From contig NZ_FXTS01000006.1 in assembly GCF_900182785.1 (NCBI RefSeq), positions 124,001 through 188,000 on the forward strand: 64,000 nucleotides of DNA. Reading direction: 5' to 3'. The stretch comes from Oceanospirillum linum. Lineage in GTDB: Bacteria > Pseudomonadota > Gammaproteobacteria > Pseudomonadales > Halomonadaceae. Below the pieces are notes generated by a model. The model saw only the letters and a list, made by a program, of their open reading frames with translations, ran no database searches and was not told the origin of the DNA. Below, in pieces: positions 25,138-33,596 of this stretch (the first letter of the stretch is position 1; each line of letters starts with the position of its first letter). Position numbers and translations under genes: made by a program.

Positions 25138-27321
25138 ATGGCTTTACTAGATCTTTTTTTAACCTGTCCGAAAAGCCTTGAAGGTTTGTTGGCACAGGAG
25201 TGCGCGCAACTGGGTGCAGAAAGCGTTAGGGGAAAAGTAGCGGGCGTGGAGTGTCAGGCGACATTGGAGGTGGCTTATCGTCTCTGTTTATGGTCTCGCC
25301 TGGCAAACCGTGTGTTGCTGCGGTTATATGTTGGCCCAGCGGATACTGCCGATGAGATGTACGACACCGTTCAGTGGGTCAACTGGCAGGACCATATGCA
25401 GGAGATGGGTACTCTGGCCGTGGATTTTTCCGGTACTAACCGTGAGATCCGTAATACGCATTTTGCCGCCCAGCGCGTTAAAGATGCCATTGTTGACCAG
25501 CTGAAAGAGAAAACCGGCTATCGCCACTCGGTGGATAAAGAGCGCCCATCGATGCGGGTTAATGCACGGCTTAATCGTGGTGAAGTGGTGTTGAGCCTGG
25601 ATCTCTCCGGTAGTAGCCTGCATCAGAGGGGCTATCGTCTGGATGGTGCTATGGCCCCCTTGAAAGAGAATCTGGCGGCAGCGATTCTGATTCGCAGTGG
25701 CTGGCCTGAATTGGCGAAAGAGGGAAAGCCGCTGATCGACCCTATGTGTGGTTCCGGTACCTTGTTGATTGAAGCGGCGTTAATGGCAATGGACCAGGCT
25801 TCTGGTCTGAACCGGAGCCACTTTGGCTTCTTTACCTGGAAGCAGCACGATTTTGATCTGTGGCGAGAAGTGGAGCACGAAGCAGAAGCTCGCGCCTCCA
25901 TTGGACGTAAGCGTTGGGATGGCCTGATTTACGGTTATGATGCCAGTGGTAAAGCTCTTGTTGCCGCGCAGAAAAATATTCGTCGGGCCGGCCTGGATAA
26001 AATCGTTAATGTTACGAAAAAAGAGTTGGCTTACTTTGTTCAGCCAACCCATGCGGGCAATCTTGACGCAGGTCTTGTGGCAACGAACCCTCCATATGGT
26101 GAACGGATCAGTGATATGCCGTCGCTGATCCATTTGTATCGCCACCTGGGAGATCGCCTGAAAGAGTCTTTCCCAGGCTGGCAGGTATCGGTTTTCACCG
26201 GTAATACTGACCTTTGCCACAAGATGGGGCTACGTAGTCACAAGCAGTACAACATGTTTAACGGTGCTCTGCCCTGTAAGCTCCTGTTGTTTGCTGTAGC
26301 CGCAGATTCTGATCAGCGGGTTCGCCCGGATAAACCGACTCAAAGCACCGAAGAGCTGATTATGGATGAATCCGCCTGGAGTGATGGCGGACGGATGTTT
26401 GCCAACCGGGTGCGTAAAAACCTGAAAAATCTGAAAAAATGGCTGAAAAAAGAGAAAACTGAGTGCTATCGCGCTTATGACTCTGATATTCCTGAATATG
26501 CGGTTGCGGTGGATGTTTACGGTGATCATCTGTATGTTCAGGAGTATGCCCCTCCCAAGACCATCGACCCGGCGAAGGCGGAGCGCCGTTTGTTGGATGT
26601 GATTCAGGTCTTGCCGGCGGTATTTAATATCAACCCGTCTAATATCCATCTGAAGCAGCGTAAGCGTCAGGCCGGTCGTGCACAGTATGAAAAAATGGAC
26701 AAGAAGCGCGAGATGCTGACCGTTACCGAAGGTCCCTGCAAGCTGCTGGTTAATCTGGATGATTATCTGGATACAGGTCTGTTTCTGGATCATCGCCCTG
26801 TCCGTACTTACATTGGTGAGCAGTCAAAAGACCTGCGTGTACTGAATCTCTTCTGCTATACAGCGACCGCGACCGTACATGCGGCGGTAGGTGGTGCCCG
26901 AAGTACTGTCAGTGTGGACCTGTCCAACACTTATCTGGAGTGGGGTAAGAAGAACATGCGTCTGAACGGCTTTTACGGTGAAGAGCATGAGTTTATTCAG
27001 GCGGATTGCACTCAATGGCTGCAGGAAAATATGCGGCTGTTTGATCTGATCTTTATGGATCCACCAACTTTCTCTAATTCGAAGCGGATGAAAGATGTGC
27101 TGGATGTTCAGCGTGATCACGCCCGTATGATACGTCATGCGATGCGTGTACTGGCGCCGGGTGGGGCCCTGGTCTTCTCTAATAATCTGCGCAGTTTCAA
27201 AATGGATGAATCGATTTTGGATGAGTTTGATGTGCAGGATATTTCTAAAGAATCGGTGCCTGTGGATTTTGCCCGTAACCCTAAGATCCATCATTGTTTT
27301 GAGATACGCTATTTCGATTGA
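25138..27321 (+). CDS. rlmL: Bifunctional 23S rRNA methyltransferase RlmKL (G2445-m2 / G2069-m7)
   Basis: Two fused SAM methyltransferases that modify 23S rRNA during 50S assembly. It has 727 residues. A THUMP RNA-binding region is at about 50-165. The RlmL half has IDPMCGSGTLLIEAAL and the catalytic ATNPPYGER. The RlmK half (about 400-727) has VLNLFCYTATATVHAA for SAM and FMDPPTFSNS as its catalytic loop. The length fits the gammaproteobacterial fusion (E. coli, 702). Confidence 0.96.
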   Translation: MALLDLFLTCPKSLEGLLAQECAQLGAESVRGKVAGVECQATLEVAYRLCLWSRLANRVLLRLYVGPADTADEMYDTVQWVNWQDHMQEMGTLAVDFSGTNREIRNTHFAAQRVKDAIVDQLKEKTGYRHSVDKERPSMRVNARLNRGEVVLSLDLSGSSLHQRGYRLDGAMAPLKENLAAAILIRSGWPELAKEGKPLIDPMCGSGTLLIEAALMAMDQASGLNRSHFGFFTWKQHDFDLWREVEHEAEARASIGRKRWDGLIYGYDASGKALVAAQKNIRRAGLDKIVNVTKKELAYFVQPTHAGNLDAGLVATNPPYGERISDMPSLIHLYRHLGDRLKESFPGWQVSVFTGNTDLCHKMGLRSHKQYNMFNGALPCKLLLFAVAADSDQRVRPDKPTQSTEELIMDESAWSDGGRMFANRVRKNLKNLKKWLKKEKTECYRAYDSDIPEYAVAVDVYGDHLYVQEYAPPKTIDPAKAERRLLDVIQVLPAVFNINPSNIHLKQRKRQAGRAQYEKMDKKREMLTVTEGPCKLLVNLDDYLDTGLFLDHRPVRTYIGEQSKDLRVLNLFCYTATATVHAAVGGARSTVSVDLSNTYLEWGKKNMRLNGFYGEEHEFIQADCTQWLQENMRLFDLIFMDPPTFSNSKRMKDVLDVQRDHARMIRHAMRVLAPGGALVFSNNLRSFKMDESILDEFDVQDISKESVPVDFARNPKIHHCFEIRYFD

Positions 27322-27337
27322 TCGGTAAGCGTTATCA

Positions 27338-27376
27338 GCAGTCTGTCGGGTTTGTCCGGGCAGGCTGTTTTTTTTT
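27338..27376 (+). terminator. Intrinsic terminator after rlmKL
   Basis: CAGTCTGTC(GG) pairs imperfectly with (CC)GGGCAGGCTG, followed by nine T's. Confidence 0.75.
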
Positions 27377-27436
27377 ATTCTCCAGGGTGCCTTTCTGAGA
27401 GAGGTTTTGTTAAGAGTATGAAAAACGGAGTCAATA

Positions 27437-27682
27437 ATGAGTAAGGTTCTGTATCTTTACACCACGTTGGGCTGTCACCTTTGTGAGCAGGCACAGGCAA
27501 TCGTTCATCCGCTGGTAGCAGAAAAGGGTATGGTTTTAGAGTTGGTAGAGATCAGTGAACAGGAAGCCCTGGTGGCGCAATATGGGATTCGTATTCCCGT
27601 GATCCGCCTTGCTGACCAGGAAGAGGAGCTGGGTTGGCCGTTTGATGCTGAAGCTGCAAGCCGCTATTTGTCTTTGGGTTAA
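27437..27682 (+). CDS. Glutaredoxin-like protein
   Basis: 81-residue thioredoxin-fold protein of the DUF836/glutaredoxin-like family. The redox motif Cys13-His-Leu-Cys16 follows the first strand (LYLYTTLGCHLC), and the cis-proline is in IRIPVIRL. It probably acts as a small thiol-disulfide oxidoreductase; its partners are unknown. Its stop overlaps the end of the convergent WGR gene by 4 bases. Confidence 0.87.
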   Translation: MSKVLYLYTTLGCHLCEQAQAIVHPLVAEKGMVLELVEISEQEALVAQYGIRIPVIRLADQEEELGWPFDAEAASRYLSLG

Positions 27683-27966
27683 CCGGTGGGAAGTTCGCCG
27701 GCTCTCATCAGATCCGAGAAGAGGTCGGCAGCTTCTTCACTATCATCCAGCTGGAGTACGCGCTTCATACCACGACTTTCCTGAATAGTACCGATGCTTT
27801 CCATCAGAGTGACAGCCTCATCATAGGACTCTACTAAGGAGTGCGTCAGGCCGCCAAATTGAGTACCGATCTGTCCCCAGGCTTTGGTTAACAGCCAGTC
27901 GCCGAACATATCCTGATGGATATGAACCAGACAGTAATCATGTTCGTTTTGCCAGCGAACAATCAC
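27679..27966 (-). CDS. Short WGR-domain protein
   Basis: 95 residues nearly filled by a WGR-like domain: HIHQDMFGDWLLTKAWGQIG, where the signature reads W-G-Q in place of W-G-R, followed by a helix (SYDEAVTLMESI). WGR domains bind nucleic acid or act in PARP-like proteins and in bacterial RNA/DNA proteins; the role of single-domain forms is unknown. It is convergent with the glutaredoxin-like gene. Confidence 0.7.
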   Translation of the reverse strand: MIVRWQNEHDYCLVHIHQDMFGDWLLTKAWGQIGTQFGGLTHSLVESYDEAVTLMESIGTIQESRGMKRVLQLDDSEEAADLFSDLMRAGELPTG

Positions 27967-28325
27967 TTGTGCAACTCCTGCGGACTGATATGATTCCCAA
28001 CTACTGTGATCAACAGAGATCCGATCAGTAGTCCCTTAATGAAAGCGCCTACACCCTGATACTGAATCAGAGGCACTTTGCTGACTGATATTATTCAATG
28101 GTACCGGTTGTCAGAGAAGGTTCTTCTCAATGAATGAATTGCACCAACAAGTACGGCTTTAAGCCGCCATAGGTATGCGTAATGATTCACCCAATTCTGA
28201 CCAGTGGCAGGAATTGAGCCTGAATCCCTCGCATTTGTAAAGTGTTGATATAAAAAGCCCTTTCCTGCCGTGATGTTTATTTTGGCAGGTCTTACTCAGG
28301 GCAGGATAAAACCAGAGGAAGACAG
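27967..28325. other. Leader and promoter region of pdxB
   Basis: About 360 bases. Two hairpins are visible: CGGCTTTAAGCCG near 28155 and CCTGCC ... GGCAGG at 28264-28289, about 40 bases before the pdxB start. No known riboswitch is recognised; a PLP-type leader is not evident. Confidence 0.35.
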
Positions 28326-29489
28326 ATGCACATTATTGCCGATGAGAATATCCCTCTTGTTCAGGAGTTTTTCTCTGAACTGGGTACGATTGAAACACTT
28401 CCGGGGCGCTCTATGACTCAGAAGCAGATTCAAAAGGCAGATGTGCTACTGGTTCGTTCTATTACGAATATCAGTCCGGCGTTGCTGGAAGGCTCAAAAG
28501 TGCGCTTTGTCGCAACGGCCACCATCGGTTGTGATCATATCGATCAGGAGTACCTGGCGAATAATAATATTGGTTTTGCCAATGCACCGGGTTGTAATGC
28601 TAACTCGGTCGTTGAATATGTTCTGAGTGTATTGTCTTTACTGGCAGATCAGGAAGACTTTATTTTGCAAGAGAAAACGGTTGGTATTATTGGTGCAGGG
28701 AATGTTGGCCGACGACTGAAAGAGCGATTACAGAGAATTGGTATCAATGTACTGGTAAATGACCCGCCCCGTGCGCTGTCAGAAGGTACTGAAGAGTTTA
28801 CTGGTCTGGATGAGTTATTGGCACAATCTGACATTATCAGTATGCATACGCCGCTGATTAAAGACGGAGACCATCCCACTTTGCACCTGCTGAATGAGGC
28901 TCGTATCAATCAATTGAAACCGGATACGGTATTGATCAATAGTGGCCGGGGGGCCGCTGTCGATACCGAAGCGTTAAAGCGAAGATTGCTGGAGAAAGGT
29001 GATTTAGTAACGGTGCTGGATGTGTGGGAGTCGGAGCCGGATATTGACTATGAGCTTCTGGAGTTAGTCGATATAGGTACGCCACATATTGCCGGCTATA
29101 GCCTTGATGGCAAGCTTGGTGGCACGGAGATGGTCTATCGGGCCGTTTGTGAATACTTCGGCTTACCTGCCCGCAAAAAGCTGGGACAGCTTATCCCGGA
29201 ACCACCTTTGCGCAAGCTTTCATTTTCAAATCAGGCGCACCGTTGGCAAGCCACTCTTACTGCAATCCGCGCTTGTTACGATGTTCGGAATGATGATATG
29301 GCGCTACGTCGAGCCTTTAGCAAAGCTCGGCGGCAGAACCAGTTACTGGGCCAGGCATTTGATGAGCTGAGGCGAACTTATCCGGTGCGCCGTGAATTTG
29401 ACACTCTTAAAGTGCAACTGAAAACCAGTCAGAAAAAACTGGGGGATCGTTTGGAGAAATTTGGTTTTTCTGTTCGCCTGGGTAAATGA
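28326..29489 (+). CDS. pdxB: Erythronate-4-phosphate dehydrogenase
   Basis: Second enzyme of the DXP-dependent route to pyridoxal phosphate; oxidises 4-phosphoerythronate with NAD. It has 387 residues with a D-2-hydroxyacid dehydrogenase core. The Rossmann motif is VGIIGAGNVGRRLKERL (about 117-133). Active-site Arg and Glu are in INSGRGAAVD and LDVWESEPDI, and His in GTPHIAGYSLDGK. The C-terminal PdxB dimerisation domain (about 290-385) separates it from generic dehydrogenases. AGAGGAAG precedes the ATG. Confidence 0.95.
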   Translation: MHIIADENIPLVQEFFSELGTIETLPGRSMTQKQIQKADVLLVRSITNISPALLEGSKVRFVATATIGCDHIDQEYLANNNIGFANAPGCNANSVVEYVLSVLSLLADQEDFILQEKTVGIIGAGNVGRRLKERLQRIGINVLVNDPPRALSEGTEEFTGLDELLAQSDIISMHTPLIKDGDHPTLHLLNEARINQLKPDTVLINSGRGAAVDTEALKRRLLEKGDLVTVLDVWESEPDIDYELLELVDIGTPHIAGYSLDGKLGGTEMVYRAVCEYFGLPARKKLGQLIPEPPLRKLSFSNQAHRWQATLTAIRACYDVRNDDMALRRAFSKARRQNQLLGQAFDELRRTYPVRREFDTLKVQLKTSQKKLGDRLEKFGFSVRLGK

Positions 29490-29550
29490 GAGTTTTTAAT
29501 CATATGGTTAATTATTGTTCTAAGAAAAAATATCCCTTTTTTTAATGAAA

Positions 29551-29577
29551 TGCCCGGTTTTTACCGGGTATTTTTTT
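29551..29577 (+). terminator. Intrinsic terminator after pdxB
   Basis: TGCCCGGT-TTTT-ACCGGGTA stem (8 positions with one G-T-type mismatch near the base) followed by seven T's. Confidence 0.88.
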
Positions 29578-29956
29578 GCCTGGTTTCTGATTTTAAAACC
29601 TTGCAGATCCCGCTTGTGTGCTGATTTTGAGTAGATCCCGTTTTTGATAGAAGGGTGATAATGTACTTATAAAAGTCTCAATTTATGCGTTAATTTGTTT
29701 TTTATTCACACCTTGACGCTGAATCATAAAGTTAGCTACGTTAAAAAAGACGGGTGTGTATTACCTGTCTGCATCGGGGAGAACCGTTCGAAGCTCCCCA
29801 CAACAGGTTTAGCCTGTTCAGTTTGCTGGGTATGTCAGATCCATTGAACTCTATCGATGTCGGGTCTCCCGATAAGGATGAGGTTTAAGGGGATTCAGGG
29901 GTGCCCACATCAATTCTACTGCCTTGTTCGGCAGTGTCGGAAGATGGAGCGACATG
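29578..29956 (+). promoter_or_regulatory. Structured leader upstream of the teaABCD operon
   Basis: About 380 bases between the pdxB terminator and the first tea gene. Two adjacent hairpins are seen: GGGGAG (29776-29781) with CTCCCC (29794-29799), and AACAGG (29802-29807) with CCTGTT (29813-29818). Their spacing suggests an RNA leader or paired operator sites for osmotic control. No promoter box is certain. Confidence 0.4.
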
Positions 29957-30982
29957 ATGTCTCTAACCAGTCAATTAAAGAAAATCGCGGGTATTTCCTG
30001 CGTAGCCGCCACTCTGGCAACGGCAACCGGGGTTGCACAAGCGGATACATGGCGCTATGCCCATGAGGAGTACAAAGGTGATGTACAGGATGTGTACGCC
30101 CTTAAATTTAAGGAATATATCGAAGATAACTCCGAGCATACACTTCAGGTCTACCGTTTTGGTGAGCTAGGCGAGTCCGACGATATTATGGAGCAAACTC
30201 AGGCAGGTATTCTGCAGTTTGTTAACCAGTCACCGGGGTTCACCGGTTCTTTGATTCCTGAGGCTCAAATCTTTTTTATCCCTTATCTTTTACCGACGGA
30301 TATGGAAACGGTAGTTAAGTTCTTCCGTGAAAGTAAGGCGATTAATGAAGACTTTACTGAACTCTATGCGGATAAAGGCCTGGAACTTCTGAAGATGTAT
30401 CCTGAGGGGGAGATGGTTGTCACGGCCGATGAGCCGGTGACCAATCCTCAGGATTTTAAAGGCAAAAAAATTCGCGTGATGACGAATCCTCTGTTGTCAT
30501 CGACTTACGAAGCATTTGGTGCAACCCCAACACCGCTACCTTGGGGTGAAGTGTACGGTGCACTGCAGACCAATATGATTCAGGGGCAGGAAAACCCAAT
30601 TTTCTGGATTGAATCCGGCGGCCTTTATGAGGTTTCTCCTAATCTGATCTTTACTGGCCACGGCTGGTTTACAACAGCTTCCATGGCGAACAAAGACTTC
30701 TTTGATGATCTTTCTGCAGATGACAAACAGATGGTTCGGGATGCTTCTGAGTATGCCTTTAACGAAACGATGAAGCATATTGACGGTTTAGCCGACCGGG
30801 CTCTGGATAAGATTGTTAAAAGTAGTGACAAGGTGACGGTGACCCGCCTGACGGATCGCCAGATCGCAAAGTTTAAAGCCCGGGCCCCTAAGGTTGAGAA
30901 AACCTTTTATGAAATGGCTGGCGAAAGCGGCAAGGAACTCCTGCAGCAGTTCAAAGCTGACCTGGATGCGGTTGCCAAGTAA
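29957..30982 (+). CDS. teaA: Ectoine/hydroxyectoine TRAP transporter solute-binding protein
   Basis: Periplasmic DctP-type receptor. 341 residues from the chosen start, with a signal peptide cut near GVAQA/DTW (about 29). The mature sequence closely follows the Halomonas elongata TeaA text as I recall it (WRYAHEEYKGDVQDVYA; FGELGESDDIMEQTQ; TPLPWGEVYGALQT). The Arg of KKIRVMTNPL is the conserved TRAP carboxylate-binding residue. I use the ATG at 29957 because GGAG ends 7 bases before it; 29954 and 29924 are alternatives. Head of a teaABCD operon that would import compatible solutes or use them as nutrients. Confidence 0.88.
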   Translation: MSLTSQLKKIAGISCVAATLATATGVAQADTWRYAHEEYKGDVQDVYALKFKEYIEDNSEHTLQVYRFGELGESDDIMEQTQAGILQFVNQSPGFTGSLIPEAQIFFIPYLLPTDMETVVKFFRESKAINEDFTELYADKGLELLKMYPEGEMVVTADEPVTNPQDFKGKKIRVMTNPLLSSTYEAFGATPTPLPWGEVYGALQTNMIQGQENPIFWIESGGLYEVSPNLIFTGHGWFTTASMANKDFFDDLSADDKQMVRDASEYAFNETMKHIDGLADRALDKIVKSSDKVTVTRLTDRQIAKFKARAPKVEKTFYEMAGESGKELLQQFKADLDAVAK

Positions 30983-31095
30983 ACCCCTCTGCGTATCTTC
31001 TTCAATGGATACTGACGTCAGGGAGGCCCGGCTGAGCGGGCCTCTCTGCCCGATATTAACGGCAACATCGTTTGCCGAAGCATGAGCGAAATGCC

Positions 31096-31671
31096 ATGAC
31101 GGATTCTGAGAATTTAACCTATCACTCTGAGCTCCCTGGCCTTCTGGGCAAATTCGACAACCTGATCAGCAAGGTAGAAGCCTTTATGCTGGCAGCAGGC
31201 GTGTTACTGATGGCGCTAAACACCTGCGTTAATGTTATTGCCCGGTTTGGTTTTGGTCAGGGGCTTTTTTTTGCCGGTGAAATTAACCGGATTCTTATCA
31301 TTCTTATCACCTTTGCCGGTATTGGCTATGCGGCCCGTCAGGGGCGGCATATCCGAATGTCGGCCATCTATGATTCCTTGCCCCATCAGGCCCGGAAGTG
31401 GGCCATGATTCTGATTGCACTGATAACCTCGTGCATTATGTTTTTACTTGCCTGGCTCTCTTTTGAATATGTCTCAGATGTTTTCAAGCGAGGGCGTATC
31501 TTACCTGCATTGGGCTTTCCGATCTGGTGGATCTATATCTGGGTTCCCATAGGCTTTGCAATTACAGGCATACAGTATTTTCTGACGGTCATAAAGAACC
31601 TCACCAGTAAGGATATTTACCTGTCTACGGGGGTGCTTGATGGGTATGCCGATGATGAGTCTGAGGTCTGA
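31096..31671 (+). CDS. teaB: TRAP transporter small permease (TeaB-like)
   Basis: DctQ-type membrane subunit, 191 residues with four hydrophobic helices (about 28-48, 60-80, 105-125, 148-168). GEINRI and AARQGRHIRM are the usual DctQ motifs. It pairs with TeaA upstream and the large permease downstream. The gap after teaA is 113 bases with no terminator. The start at 31096 (MTDSENL) is preferred over the upstream TTG at 31072. Confidence 0.88.
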   Translation: MTDSENLTYHSELPGLLGKFDNLISKVEAFMLAAGVLLMALNTCVNVIARFGFGQGLFFAGEINRILIILITFAGIGYAARQGRHIRMSAIYDSLPHQARKWAMILIALITSCIMFLLAWLSFEYVSDVFKRGRILPALGFPIWWIYIWVPIGFAITGIQYFLTVIKNLTSKDIYLSTGVLDGYADDESEV

Positions 31672-31733
31672 GCCAAGCGTTTTAGGCCCAGTGATAAAAA
31701 TGATCTTAAAAAAATAATGCATAAGGATTTATC

Positions 31734-33020
31734 ATGGCTACAACCTTAATGCTGATCATGATCGTGCTGCTTTTGCTCGGTTTTCCAATGATGATCCCCC
31801 TGATTACCGCGGCCCTTACCGGTTTTTATATGATGTTTGGCGGTATTGGGCAGATGGATACTTTTATCCAGCAGGTGCTGGGAGGTATTCGTCCGGCTTC
31901 ATTGATTGCCGTTCCTATGTTTATTCTGGCTGCAGATATTATGACCCGTGGGCAGTCTGCCAACCGCCTGATTGATATGGTGATGACCTTTATCGGACAT
32001 ATCCGTGGGGGGCTGGCGATCAGTACTGCGACTTCCTGTACTTTGTTTGGTGCCGTATCCGGTTCGACTCAGGCGACGGTTGTTGCTGTGGGCTCAGCGC
32101 TTAGACCGAAACTGTTAAAAGCGGGTTACTCTGACTCGTTCTCGTTGGCGCTGATTATCAATGCCAGCGACATTGCCTTTTTGATCCCCCCCAGTATCGG
32201 CATGATCATTTATGGTGTGATTTCCGAGACATCTATTGCAGAACTGTTTATTGCAGGTATCGGCCCAGGGCTGCTGATTCTGTTTCTGTTCTCTGTCTAC
32301 TGTCTGATTTACGCTACTGTTCACAATGTACCAACAGAGGAAAAAGCGAGCTGGAGTGAGCGTTTTAAAGCGACTCGTATGGCAGTCTGGCCGCTGATGT
32401 TTCCCGTTATTATTGTTGGCGGTATTTATGGTGGTGTATTTAGTCCGACTGAAGCGGCTGCGGTATGCGTACTTTATGCGGTCATTCTGGAGTTTGGTGT
32501 CTTCCGCTCCCTGAGCAGTAAAGATATCTACACGATTGCTAAATCTACAGGTTTGATTACGGCGGTAGTTTTTATCCTGGTGGGTGTAGGGAACGGCTTC
32601 TCCTGGATTATCTCTTTTGCTCAGATACCTCAAACTATTCTGGATGCGGTTGGTATCAATGATATGGGCCCCGTCGGTGTTCTGGTCGCGATCTCAGTGG
32701 CCTTTTTTGTCGCCTGTATGTTTGTTGATCCTATTGTTGTTATCCTGGTACTGACGCCGATTTTTGCACCAGCCATAGAGGCGACGGGTCTTGATCCGGT
32801 TCATGTGGGGATCATTATTACACTGCAGGTCGCCATCGGTTCAGCAACACCTCCTTTTGGCTGTGATATTTTTACTGCCATCGCAATCTTTAAGAAACCT
32901 TACTGGGAAGTCGTTCGGGGAACTGGGCCCTTTATTGCTATCCTGCTGTTCTCGGCCGGATTACTTGTGGCTTTTCCTGAAATTGCCCTCTTCCTTCGGG
33001 ATGTGGCATTCAGTGACTAA
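31734..33020 (+). CDS. teaC: TRAP transporter large permease (TeaC-like)
   Basis: DctM-type 12-helix Na+-coupled permease, 428 residues, forming the transport channel with the DctQ subunit. Family motifs include IRPASLIAVPMFILAAD, GAVSGSTQATVVAVGS and IGSATPPFGCDIF. AAGGA lies 6 bases upstream of the ATG. It belongs to the same operon as teaA, teaB and the UspA gene. Confidence 0.93.
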   Translation: MATTLMLIMIVLLLLGFPMMIPLITAALTGFYMMFGGIGQMDTFIQQVLGGIRPASLIAVPMFILAADIMTRGQSANRLIDMVMTFIGHIRGGLAISTATSCTLFGAVSGSTQATVVAVGSALRPKLLKAGYSDSFSLALIINASDIAFLIPPSIGMIIYGVISETSIAELFIAGIGPGLLILFLFSVYCLIYATVHNVPTEEKASWSERFKATRMAVWPLMFPVIIVGGIYGGVFSPTEAAAVCVLYAVILEFGVFRSLSSKDIYTIAKSTGLITAVVFILVGVGNGFSWIISFAQIPQTILDAVGINDMGPVGVLVAISVAFFVACMFVDPIVVILVLTPIFAPAIEATGLDPVHVGIIITLQVAIGSATPPFGCDIFTAIAIFKKPYWEVVRGTGPFIAILLFSAGLLVAFPEIALFLRDVAFSD

Positions 33021-33041
33021 TCCGGGATTAAGGAGTTCGCT

Positions 33042-33494
33042 ATGTTTAAAAGAATCTTAGTGGCAGTGGATGGCTCAGTAACAGCCTTGGATGCTTTAGA
33101 TAAAGCAATTGAGCTACAGCAGCTAACTCGTAAGCAGGATGGGGAAGCTGAAATCTATCTGCTCTGTGTGTACAAACATCACAGTCTATTCGAGGCATCG
33201 CTATCCATGGTTCGCCCGGATGAGATGCAGATCCCTGATCAGGCATTGACAGAATATGCCAGGGATGTTGTGGATCAGGCAAAAAAACATGCCCTGAAGC
33301 AGGGGGTAACCTGCCGAGGTTTTGTTAAAGGAGGACGTCCCTCTAAAAAAATTGTGTCTTTTGCACAGACTAAAGAGATTGACCTGATTGTTATGGGATC
33401 AAAAGGGACTCATACCGATGTGGATGGTATGTTTTTAGGGAGTGTATCGCAGCGGGTGGCAGCCCATGCTAAATGCCCGGTGATGATCGTTTAG
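33042..33494 (+). CDS. teaD: Universal stress protein (TeaD-like regulator of the TRAP transporter)
   Basis: 150-residue UspA-fold protein. ILVAVDGS opens the domain and MGSKGT ... FLGSVSQRV gives the nucleotide-binding glycines (one residue longer than the textbook spacing). In Halomonas elongata, the ATP-binding TeaD encoded after TeaABC modulates ectoine uptake. The same order here, 21 bases after teaC, supports that role. Confidence 0.85.
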   Translation: MFKRILVAVDGSVTALDALDKAIELQQLTRKQDGEAEIYLLCVYKHHSLFEASLSMVRPDEMQIPDQALTEYARDVVDQAKKHALKQGVTCRGFVKGGRPSKKIVSFAQTKEIDLIVMGSKGTHTDVDGMFLGSVSQRVAAHAKCPVMIV

Positions 33495-33526
33495 AAAAAA
33501 TAGATTGCATCACTTCTGGTTTATCG

Positions 33527-33568
33527 GCCGGATTTACCGATATCTTCGATAAATCCGGCTATTATTTT
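33527..33568. terminator. Bidirectional terminator between teaD and the EAL gene
   Basis: GCCGGATTTA and TAAATCCGGC, a perfect 10-bp stem with a 13-base loop, followed on the plus strand by TATTATTTT. It separates two convergent transcripts. Confidence 0.75.
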
Positions 33569-33596
33569 CCCGGGGACGGCAGTTAATCGTTACGGG

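Noticed and set aside
32115..32633. 172-codon minus-strand frame inside teaC
   Set aside because: Antisense shadow of the DctM permease; no family resemblance.
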